A stretch of DNA of 38,127 bases from CAYPXN01 sp964470915 (GTDB lineage: Bacteria; UBA10199; JADFYH01): positions 1 to 38,127 of the forward strand of contig CAYYEM010000013.1 of the NCBI GenBank assembly GCA_964470915.1, written 5' to 3'. The position numbers and the translations under genes are program-made. Below the pieces are notes generated by a model that had not been told where the DNA came from, searched no databases, and saw only the letters and a list, made by a program, of their open reading frames with translations. This document shows, one piece after another, positions 24,708-32,300 of the stretch (positions are counted from its first letter, which is position 1; each line of letters begins with the position of its first letter).

Positions 24708-25970
24708 TTAATATTTTAACTTCACCCTTTTCACTTTTGCACCCAATTTTCTGAATTTTTTTTCAATTTTTTCGTAACCTCGATCGATGTGATAGACGCG
24801 AGAAATTTCAGTAATGTCCTGAGCCGCAAGCCCTGCAAGCACTAAACAGGCTGAAGCGCGCAGATCGGTAGCCATGATGGGAGCGCCTGAAAGGTGGGGA
24901 ACTCCTTTTACGATCGCACGATTTCCTTCAGTTTTAATATCTGCACCCATGCGAATCAACTCTCCTACGTGCATATAGCGATTTTCAAAAATGGTTTCGG
25001 TGATCGTCGACACTCCATCCGCTTTTGCCATGAGAGCCATGAACTGGGCCTGAAAATCGGTTGCAAAACCTGGATAGGGGGCAGTGGTAATATCGACACT
25101 TCGAATTTTTTTAGGACCTGTGACTTTTACTTTTCCTTTAGGAAGGAGTTCTACTTTAGTGTCTGTTTCTTCTAATTTTTTAATCAGGGCACCTACGTGC
25201 TCAGGGTTCATTCCTTCAATGAGAATTTCACCTTGGTTCATAGCGGCACCAATCATGAATGTGCCAGCTTCAATACGATCGGGCATCACGGTATATTCTA
25301 CTCCATTGAGTTCTTGAACCCCTTCAATTTCAATTCGAGAAGTACCAGCCCCTTTAATTTTAGCGCCCATTTTAATTAAATAATTCGCAAGATCGACCAC
25401 TTCAGGTTCGCAAGCAGCATTTTCAAGAATGGTAATTCCATCGGCTAAAGTGGCAGCCATCATGACATTCTCAGTGCCGGTGACAGTGACCATGTCAAAT
25501 ACAACATGAGCCCCTTTAAGCTTGTCGCAAACCGCTTCTACATATCCATGTTCAATTTTGATGTTAGCTCCCATGGCTTGCAAAGCTTTGAGATGTTGAT
25601 CAATAGGACGAGCTCCAATCGCACATCCACCCGGAAGAGAAACTTTAGCTTTTCCAAGTCGTGCCAGCAAGGGGCCTAAAACCACTACAGAAGCACGCAT
25701 GGTGCGTACTAAATCATAAGGAGCGATATGGTTTTTAAAGCCATTAGTTTGAATTTTGACTTTATTTCCCCATTGGCTGACTTTGATCCCCATGTTTTGC
25801 AAGAGCTTGGACATGGTGGTGATGTCACGCAAGTCAGGGACATTCATGATTTCATTTTTTCCATTGGAGAGAATCGAGGCTGCTAAAATAGGCAAAGCAG
25901 CATTTTTAGAGCCGGAAATCTTTACTTTGCCTTCTAATTTTTCTCCACCTTTGATGACAATTTTATCCAT
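24708..25970 (-). CDS. murA: UDP-N-acetylglucosamine 1-carboxyvinyltransferase
   Basis: 420-residue enzyme of the first committed step of peptidoglycan synthesis: it transfers enolpyruvate from PEP to UDP-GlcNAc. The active-site loop is PGGCAIGARPIDQH with Cys116, the residue that fosfomycin alkylates, so the Cys form is expected to be sensitive. Lys22 in SGSKNAALP and the RASVVVLGPLLARLG segment are conserved. The ATG at 25968-25970 has GGGGAGGAG about 8 nt upstream, and this ribosome-binding site is part of a palindromic repeat element. Confidence 0.97.
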   Translation of the reverse strand: MDKIVIKGGEKLEGKVKISGSKNAALPILAASILSNGKNEIMNVPDLRDITTMSKLLQNMGIKVSQWGNKVKIQTNGFKNHIAPYDLVRTMRASVVVLGPLLARLGKAKVSLPGGCAIGARPIDQHLKALQAMGANIKIEHGYVEAVCDKLKGAHVVFDMVTVTGTENVMMAATLADGITILENAACEPEVVDLANYLIKMGAKIKGAGTSRIEIEGVQELNGVEYTVMPDRIEAGTFMIGAAMNQGEILIEGMNPEHVGALIKKLEETDTKVELLPKGKVKVTGPKKIRSVDITTAPYPGFATDFQAQFMALMAKADGVSTITETIFENRYMHVGELIRMGADIKTEGNRAIVKGVPHLSGAPIMATDLRASACLVLAGLAAQDITEISRVYHIDRGYEKIEKKFRKLGAKVKRVKLKY

Positions 25971-25978
25971 TTTTCATA

Positions 25979-26065
25979 CTCCTCCCCTTAGATTAAGGGG
26001 AGCTTGGGAGGGGATACAAAATTGAGTATCTCCCCCTAACCCCCTCTTAATTTAAGAGGGGGGAA
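25979..26065. repeat. Compound palindromic repeat element
   Basis: Two arms of about 39 bp (25979-26017 and 26026-26065) are imperfect reverse complements around an 8-bp centre AAAATTGA. Each arm also folds on itself: CTCCCCTTA-GAT-TAAGGGGAG on the left, CCCCCTCTTAA-TTTAAGAGGGGG on the right. It looks like a small non-autonomous palindromic element. The right arm supplies the last codons and stop of prmC, and the left arm the Shine-Dalgarno of murA. Only one copy is seen in this window. Confidence 0.7.
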
Positions 26066-26933
26066 ATTTTTTTAATAAAGAAACCACTCTGGGGTGGCCC
26101 GCGTAGTCTTTTAGGATACTTATCTTTTGAAATCCAGTATTTGTTGCAAGTTTTTCAAGGCTCATCCCTTGGTCAAAACCTATTTCAAGTAAGACTATTC
26201 CACCTTCATTGAGATGTTGAAAAGCCCAAGGAAGAATAATTTGATAAAAATCGAGGCCTTCATTTCCACCATCCAGAGCCGATTTAGGTTCAAATTGGAG
26301 TTCGGGAGCTAGTTTGGGGATTTCATCGGTAGCGATATATGGCGGATTCGAGAGAATGAGGTCGAAGTTTTGGTGAGGCGTGAGGAGCGAGGCGTGAGGG
26401 GAGGTAAAATCCATTTGAATAAAGTTAATTTGATTTTCTACCGCATGTTTTTTTGCATTTCGTTTGGCAAGTTCCAAGGCAGATGCTGAAATATCAATCG
26501 CCGTAATTCTTGCTTCAGGAAGATGTTTTGCCAAACTAACTGCAATGCAGCCTGAGCCAGTGCCGATATCTAAAAGGGAAGAGGGAGAAGTTAGCAAGGA
26601 AGAGTGTTTGCGGGCTGTTTCAACAAGCAGTTCTGTTTCTGGACGAGGAATTAGAACATCAGGACTTACTTCAAATTCAAGAGAATAAAATTCTTTTTTA
26701 CCAAGAATATAAGCAAGAGGTTCTCGTTCCGATCGGCGTTTTAAAAGATCTTTGAAGTTTTGTAGTTCTGTTTCTAGAAGTGGCCGATCGAATTGCATAT
26801 AAAGCTGCACTCGACTTAAACTTAAAGTTTTAGCAAGTAAGAGCTCAGCATCCAAACGAGGACTTTCAATTCCTTTGTTTTGGAAGTATTGTGTGCTCCA
26901 TTCGAGGAGTTTTAGGATATTCCAGGAGTTCAT
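26052..26933 (-). CDS. prmC: Peptide chain release factor N5-glutamine methyltransferase
   Basis: 293-residue SAM-dependent methylase that modifies the GGQ glutamine of release factors RF1 and RF2. It has the N-terminal helical domain, YILGKKEFYSLEF and PRPETELLVE, SAM site LDIGTGSGCIAVSLA, and catalytic NPPY at 196-199. Segments SSLLTSPSSL (111-120) and SPHASLLTPH (178-187) look like low-complexity insertions and coincide with short DNA repeats. ATG 26931-26933 begins the conserved domain; an upstream TTG is open but unsupported. The start is 2 bp from the divergent release-factor-like gene. The C-terminal PPS and stop lie in the palindromic element. Confidence 0.92.
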   Translation of the reverse strand: MNSWNILKLLEWSTQYFQNKGIESPRLDAELLLAKTLSLSRVQLYMQFDRPLLETELQNFKDLLKRRSEREPLAYILGKKEFYSLEFEVSPDVLIPRPETELLVETARKHSSLLTSPSSLLDIGTGSGCIAVSLAKHLPEARITAIDISASALELAKRNAKKHAVENQINFIQMDFTSPHASLLTPHQNFDLILSNPPYIATDEIPKLAPELQFEPKSALDGGNEGLDFYQIILPWAFQHLNEGGIVLLEIGFDQGMSLEKLATNTGFQKISILKDYAGHPRVVSLLKKFPPS

Positions 26934-26935
26934 AG

Positions 26936-27243
26936 ATGAATTTTTCTGTATCTCCCTCAAAGCAGAAAGAATTGGAAGCCCGATTTGCAAAATTAGGTAT
27001 TCGAGAAGAAGATTTAGAGGAGAGTTTTGTTCGTTCCTCTGGAGCTGGGGGGCAAAATGTAAATAAGGTATCTACCTGTGTGGTGCTTTTGCATCGGCCT
27101 AGCGGTTTGGAGGTTAAATGTCAGAAAACACGTTCCCAGGTTTTGAACCGTTACTATGGCCGAAAAATTCTGTGCGAAAAGTTAGAGGAAAAAATATTGG
27201 GTGAAAAGTCAGCTCGTCAGCAAATGATCGAAAAAATTCGTCG
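26936..27243 (+). CDS. RF-1-domain peptide chain release factor-like protein (cut by gap)
   Basis: The first 102 residues of a small protein with the class I release-factor catalytic domain. The motif SSGAGGQNVNK contains GGQ at 38-40, which would trigger peptidyl-tRNA hydrolysis. The codon-recognition domain is absent, as in ArfB/YaeJ and C12orf65-type rescue factors. A basic C-terminal tail would be expected but is lost in the gap. The start has AGGAG 7 nt upstream, inside the 5' end of the divergent prmC. A continuous frame across the N run to 27502 is meaningless, since the gap length is arbitrary. Placement next to prmC fits a translation-termination theme. Confidence 0.8.
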
Positions 27244-27343
27244 NNNNNNNNNNNNNNNNNNNNNNNNNNNNNNNNNNNNNNNNNNNNNNNNNNNNNNNNN
27301 NNNNNNNNNNNNNNNNNNNNNNNNNNNNNNNNNNNNNNNNNNN
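27244..27343. other. Assembly gap, 100 N
   Basis: Exactly 100 N bases, the conventional placeholder for a gap of unknown length between scaffolded contigs. Genes may be missing, and the true distance is unknown. Confidence 0.98.
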
Positions 27344-27502
27344 AACCAATATTTTTGGCTTCAAGCAGGAAATTGGACCGTCGGTTACAAATTACCTTCT
27401 TCTATTCAAATTGGAACCACAGCTCCTGTAACGCTAGACTTGGAAACGGATCGTCCTTATACTCAACACTCTTGGATTAAACAAAAATATCAAGTAAAGT
27501 AA
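27344..27502 (+). CDS. 3' end of an unidentified gene after the gap (partial)
   Basis: 52 residues, from NQYFWLQAGNWTVGYKLPSS to IKQKYQVK and a TAA stop. They are not related to release factors, so this is the end of a different gene whose start lies in the gap. Its composition resembles an exported beta-rich protein, but I cannot assign a family. The next gene begins 30 bp downstream on the same strand. Confidence 0.5.
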   Translation, partial: NQYFWLQAGNWTVGYKLPSSIQIGTTAPVTLDLETDRPYTQHSWIKQKYQVK

Positions 27503-27532
27503 ACAAAGCGGCGCACTTAAAAAGGAGAATCC

Positions 27533-27835
27533 ATGAAAAAGTTTTTACTCTTTTCACTTTTTAGTTTGGCTTTTGTGCCTTTGGCAAATGCTCAACAAAC
27601 GATTCAATGTCCTGTCGAAACAGTGAGTGCGAATATTACCACAGCAATTCCTTCTCCTTGGTGGTCTACCCCTCAACAAGGAAATTTGGTGGGGACCGAA
27701 GTGATTATGATGGGAGGTCAGCCCACTTTGATGTGTAAATATTGGGCTTACGATAAAACCGTTACCATTCAACGCCGAGCGCCCGATGGAGTTAAAAATT
27801 GCACAGCGAACGGAAAAGTTTTTCAGTGTATTTAA
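27533..27835 (+). CDS. Small exported protein, 100 residues
   Basis: Signal peptide 1-20 (KKFLLFSLFSLAFVPLANA), giving a mature protein of about 80 residues with four cysteines (26, 68, 90, 99), which likely form two disulfides. Landmarks are IPSPWWSTPQQGNLVGTEV and LMCKYWAYDKTVTIQR. I do not know its function. AAGGAG lies upstream of the ATG. It may be cotranscribed with the partial gene before it. A large hairpin follows. Confidence 0.7.
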   Translation: MKKFLLFSLFSLAFVPLANAQQTIQCPVETVSANITTAIPSPWWSTPQQGNLVGTEVIMMGGQPTLMCKYWAYDKTVTIQRRAPDGVKNCTANGKVFQCI

Positions 27836-27843
27836 GTTGAACT

Positions 27844-27898
27844 CTTAGCAAAATGAAACAGGCAGCTACCTGAATGATAGCTGCCGTTTCTGGCTAAG
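27844..27898. terminator. Long nested hairpin between convergent genes
   Basis: Core stem GGCAGCTA/TAGCTGCC (27861-27868 and 27878-27885), extended by GAAAC/GTTTC with one bulged A, and framed further out by CTTAGC/GCTAAG. It lies between the converging 27533 and 27917 genes. It probably ends transcription in both directions, although a long T run is absent. Confidence 0.65.
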
Positions 27899-27916
27899 GG
27901 GGTATGGCATAGTTTG

Positions 27917-28390
27917 TTATTTTCTAAATCTTCTGATCAGCAAGGTTCCAAGTAAACTGAATATCATGAGAATATTTCCAAGACTTCCACCTGCAGTGCT
28001 TCCCAAATTACAGCCGCCCGAAGAGTTACTGGTTTCAGAGTTATCGGAGTTGCCCTGTAATCCTGCAGGAGGAGTTGGGGGTGGGTTGATCAAGATTTTT
28101 TTACAATTTGCATCACAATCTGTACCACCGTCGCATTCTTCGCCAATATTTGGTTCCACGACTTCATTGCCACAAACATTTTGAACAACAAATTTATCGA
28201 GGTCCGGCATTTTGACGACATTAGGATTATCTGGATTCACGTTTAATTTACTAATGTCTATAGGGTTGTTGATAGTTACTTCAGAGGGATGAAGTTGGAA
28301 AGTTTCTGCGTAAAGATGAGAGGTAAAAAAATAACCCATCATAACAGTGGTAAGCCAGAAGAACCTTTTTATTTTTTTTTGAAACATCAT
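27917..28390 (-). CDS. Small exported protein with one disulfide repeat and GGC sorting tail
   Basis: 157 residues. Signal peptide ends near HLYA. A central CGNEVVEPNIGEECDGGTDCDANC is a single, shortened version of the repeats in the two proteins at 20212-23409. A proline-rich spacer leads to SGGCNLGSTAGGS, a hydrophobic helix and RRFRK, the same type of tail as in the three larger exported proteins. It could be a minor surface component handled by the same sorting enzyme. AAGGAG lies 5 nt before the ATG and could be masked by an RNA hairpin upstream. The first two codons are both ATG. Confidence 0.75.
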   Translation of the reverse strand: MMFQKKIKRFFWLTTVMMGYFFTSHLYAETFQLHPSEVTINNPIDISKLNVNPDNPNVVKMPDLDKFVVQNVCGNEVVEPNIGEECDGGTDCDANCKKILINPPPTPPAGLQGNSDNSETSNSSGGCNLGSTAGGSLGNILMIFSLLGTLLIRRFRK

Positions 28391-28395
28391 ATATA

Positions 28396-28428
28396 GCTCC
28401 TTTTTTTAGTGGAGCATTTTGAGCTCCA
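28396..28428 (-). promoter_or_regulatory. Possible alternative RNA structure at the ribosome-binding site of 27917-28390
   Basis: On the minus strand, TGGAGC and GCTCCA form a 6-bp hairpin (28410-28428). Next comes an A-rich stretch and the Shine-Dalgarno AAGGAGC. The middle GCTCC can pair either with the upstream GGAGC or with the GGAGC of the Shine-Dalgarno. Switching between the two could control translation. Confidence 0.3.
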
Positions 28429-28479
28429 TATTCTCATAAAGCAAAGCTAGTACCAAATAAAATATAGTGTGATTTCAAT

Positions 28480-28551
28480 GGGATAGCTTTTACTTCTCAG
28501 GAAGATTTGAATTTTTTGAAATTAATGCATTTCAAAAATTTTTTGCAATAA
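28480..28551 (+). pseudogene. Relic of a GGC-tail coding sequence
   Basis: GCTTTTACTTCTCAGGAAG with the following ATTT at 28486-28508 matches the paralogues' GCTTTTAATTCACAGGAAG...ATTT with two mismatches in the first 21 bases. In frame it reads GIAFTSQEDLNFLKLM before a stop, versus GGCAFNSQEDF..SKLM in the intact tails. The invariant Cys is Ile, no helix follows, and a stop lies a few codons upstream. It looks like a decayed fragment of a third copy. It lies in a 234-bp spacer between two divergent genes. Confidence 0.5.
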
Positions 28552-28624
28552 TTCAAAAAGGGTCACTTCACAACTCTGTGTATAATCATTTCGATAACTA
28601 AGGTAGAATATAGAACGGGGATTT

Positions 28625-29317
28625 ATGTTTTTTAGAGGACATATAAAATTGGGTTTCTTGATTTTACTATTGAGTTTTCTTTCTGCCTGTAATTCACCTG
28701 GAGGAGTTGCCACTTCGGATATTGGAAGCGGAGCGAATCCATCAGGTTCAGGTACTAGTGTAGGGGATGTGGCTTCGAACAATGTGAGGCCTTCACCGAG
28801 TGGGGTGCCGGAACCAGTTCCAGCTCCACCGCCTCCGGGAAACTTAGATGTGAAAATTATATGTCAATGGACAGAAAGTGCTTCTCCTCAGATTCCTGGA
28901 TTTGAAAATAAGGGGGATAAGAAAAAAATAGTGAATTATTTCAAAGGAGCCTTGGGTTATCAATTTAACAATGGATGGTTTCCCTGTGAAGCAGCTGGAT
29001 TCTACGCATGTACAGGTCAAGTAATTCGGATGATTGATTGGGATAAATATCAATATAAGGATATTCCAACGAAAAAAACGGGAAATACCGCAGGTGTTTT
29101 TGAAATCTCATTTATTTCTGATTTAACACCTCATGTGGATTTTTATATTGCAGACCAGAATTATGATCCTGCTCTTACAGGGCAATTTGTAGCTTGTGCA
29201 GACAAAATATGTTTACCTGCAGATACAATTGTTTGGAAAAAAATTGCACTCCCCGAATGTGTTGCTGAAGCTTCTGGAATACAGCCTTTGAATCTAAACC
29301 AGATAAATTTAAAATAA
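28625..29317 (+). CDS. Lipoprotein of unknown function, 230 residues
   Basis: Lipoprotein signal peptide with lipobox LSAC (Cys at about 22), followed by a Gly/Ser/Pro-rich linker (23-80), then a compact domain of about 150 residues with six or more cysteines (CQW, FPCEAAGFYACTG, FVACADKICLP, LPEC). No enzyme motif is seen and I do not know the family. Ser and Asn follow the lipidated Cys, so an outer membrane location is more likely than inner membrane. The upstream region has TATAAT at about 28583 as a candidate -10, but the -35 is poor. It converges with the large regulator gene, 5 bp apart. Confidence 0.7.
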   Translation: MFFRGHIKLGFLILLLSFLSACNSPGGVATSDIGSGANPSGSGTSVGDVASNNVRPSPSGVPEPVPAPPPPGNLDVKIICQWTESASPQIPGFENKGDKKKIVNYFKGALGYQFNNGWFPCEAAGFYACTGQVIRMIDWDKYQYKDIPTKKTGNTAGVFEISFISDLTPHVDFYIADQNYDPALTGQFVACADKICLPADTIVWKKIALPECVAEASGIQPLNLNQINLK

Positions 29318-29322
29318 TAATT

Positions 29323-32300
29323 TTAATTTATATATTTCATCAACACCGTTTTCTTTTTAGGAATTCCGAGTTTGTCCATTCGTGTGTAAAGACTTCTTAA
29401 ACTTATATCCAATTCCTTGGCGACATTCTCTTTGCTGAGTTGATGGCGTTTTAAGGCATCTAGAATAATTTGGCGTTCGGCGGATTCTTCTTCTGCTGCA
29501 ACCTTTCCTGTTGAGGATGAAGTTTTGATACTTTTTGTGGAAGAGAGTGGGATGCTTTGGAGAGTGCCCAGTTTATCCGGAGTGATGGGATTTCCTTTTG
29601 CAAAAAGAAGCGCATTGCGGATCACTCCTTCTAATTCACGAATATTTCCAGGCCAGTTGTATTGAATTAAAATTTGCAAACTCTCGTTTGTTATATCACT
29701 CAGAGCTAAATTAAAAGTTTTAGAAATTTTTTGGATGAGATAATTCACGAGTAAGGGGATATCGTCTTTTCTTTCGCGAAGGGGTGGAAGTTTGATCGTG
29801 AGGCCATTGATGCGAAAGAAAAGATCTTGCCTGAAACTTCCCTCCTGCACCATGTTTTGTAAATCACGATTTGAAGCGGTAACAAGTCGCACATCAATTT
29901 TCACTTTTTTGCTCGAACCCACTGGACGAATTTCATTTTCTTGTAAAACACGCAAAAGCTTTGCCTGCATGGCCAGCGACATGTCCGCAATTTCATCGAG
30001 GAAGAGAGTGCCTCCATTTGCTTGTTCAAACAAGCCCACTCGATCACGATCGGCATGAGTGAAGGCCCCTTTTTTGTGACCGAACAATTCACTTTCAAGC
30101 AAAGTTTCAGGGATGGCACTTACATTTTCACTCACAAAATTAGCTTCTTTGCGAGGACTGTTGAAGTGCAATGAGCGAGCGATCAGTTCTTTGCCGGTAC
30201 CGGATTCTCCAAACACCCAAACTGGAATACTTGTTTCGGTGACGTGATCTAAAATCTGGAAAACCTGCATCATGGCGGGAGATTGCCCGATAATTTCATC
30301 GTAGCCGTATTTTAGCTCATCGCGCATGCTGGTAATTTTTTCAGAAAGCACTTCAATGCGTTTTGCCTGGCTTTCCACTTTTTCTTCGAGTTGTAGTTTT
30401 GCTTTATTTAAGTCTTCCAGCATTTTTATTTTTTGAATGGCCAAAGTCGCCTGACTGGCAAAAGCATTGAGGAGAATTACATCTTCTTCCGAAAAACAGC
30501 CTTGTTGATAACGGTGATCCAGATAAATGGCTCCCAGAATTTCTCCCTGAAGTTCAAGAGGTACCACCAAAATTGCTTTGAGATTGTATTGTGAAACACT
30601 ACCCTTGAGCTGGAATCGGGTATCCATTTGGGCGTTATCTGTGAGTAAATAATTTCCTTGTTCGATGGCTTGTTTGACAGCTGTGCTTGAAAACTGAATT
30701 TCGTGTTCGTTGAGAGAGCGATGATTAATGTGCCGGGCGGTGTGAACTGCGTAGCCTGCGAAAGGGCTTTTGGAATCTTCCTCGGTTTTTAAAAGAATAA
30801 AACCTCTTTCTGCTCCGGTGATTTCAATGGCGGCATCCATCACTCGTTCAAGGATTTCATTCAGATTGGTTTTTTGTGCGATTTGCCGGTTGATTTCTGC
30901 GTATTGCCTGAAACGTTGTTCAGAAATTTGGGCCGATTTTTTTGACGAAAGGCTTTGATTGTTTCTGCTTTCAAGGTTTTCTGATTGAGGCAAGATTTCC
31001 TTCAGACTTTCATCAAGAGATGAAATGCTGCGGTTTTTTTCGAAGTCCATTTTATATTCCTCCGGTAAAAGGTTATAAATTTTTTGCAGTTCAATTTTTT
31101 GAGATTCCCACAAACGTTGGGCAAGATTTGAGAGCCGATTTCGTTGAAAGAAGAGCGCAAGAATCGAATATTGATCAATTCTGACAAAAGGGTTTTCTAT
31201 GTTCGAAATAGTTTTTAGAAGATGTAGACATTCTCTCTCTCTGAATGCTTTGATATTTCCTGGAGAGCTGAGGGATAAAATTATTTTCCAGGCTTCAAAA
31301 GGTGGAGAAGAAAGAGGATGTAACAATTCAAGGGCTTTTTCTTTTTCATTTCCTAATTCAATTCCAAGATGAAATTTCGAGCGGATCATTCCTAGCAAAG
31401 AGGTCAAATAATAGATTTGCGGCAAGGCTTGCTCTGCACAATTTTCAAAACATTCAAGAGATTGAGAATATTTTTTTTGAATATAGGAGGATTCAGCCTG
31501 AAGAAGATTGAGATGAATTTTCCAGTCAGAATGTTTGTTGAAGAGATCTATGTTTTTTTCTAGCAATCGATCATATTTAGAGAAATTTCCGAGTTGAAGT
31601 GCAAAATTTGAATGATGCAAGGTGAGAAGTAGCTGATCATTCTCGTCTCCATATTGTTCAAGAACATCTTGGCTATTTTCAAAATGCTCTTTGGCTTCTG
31701 AAATGAAGCCTTGGTCTAGTTTTATTAAAGCCAGATTTTCTTCATATCGGGCTTGTTGAAGAATTTCGCCGCCTCTTCGTGAAAGGTCCAAAGCCTGCTG
31801 GCTTTTTTGGCTTGCCAAAAAAAGATTGGAAGAGTCTCTCATGAGCATTGCCAGACAGTTTGCAGCGATGGCTTCTGCTTGAGCAGAACGAGAATTTTTA
31901 AAATATTGTTCTGCATTCTGAAAATAAAATTTTGCTTCTTCAAACTGGAGAGACGCTTGGGAAAGATCTCCCAGTTGTTGTTCGATTTCTCCCAGTAGTA
32001 AATTATCTCCTTTTGCGAGCTTAAGCGCTTCTTGCAGATGATGTTTTGCTTTTGGGATGTCTTGTCTTTTTTGAGCCAGGGAGGCAAGCAAACTGTGGGC
32101 GCGAGTGAGATAAGTGAGATGAATTGGCTCTTCAATATTTCCGATTTTGATGCAAGCCCGAAGTTTTTGTTCTGCTTTATCTGTTTGATTGGCGCTAAAT
32201 GATACAAGTCCTGTGTAAAAAAAATGTTTTACGCTTTGAACATCTCCTGGCTTCTTTTCGCGGTATTTAAACCATAAGTCATAAGCCTTTTCGGCAGATT

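Noticed and set aside
26936..27502. A single 188-codon gene running through the N gap
   Set aside because: The frame is kept only because the placeholder is 100 N. The two sides have unrelated sequence; they are two partial genes.
28513..28538. 10-bp inverted repeat TTTTTGAAAT / ATTTCAAAAA as an operator
   Set aside because: It is visible and perfect, but the region is very AT-rich and overlaps the tail relic, so chance is hard to exclude.
28522..28782. Open frame on the minus strand over the lipoprotein start
   Set aside because: It is antisense to a clear lipoprotein signal peptide and has no ribosome-binding site or recognisable sequence.
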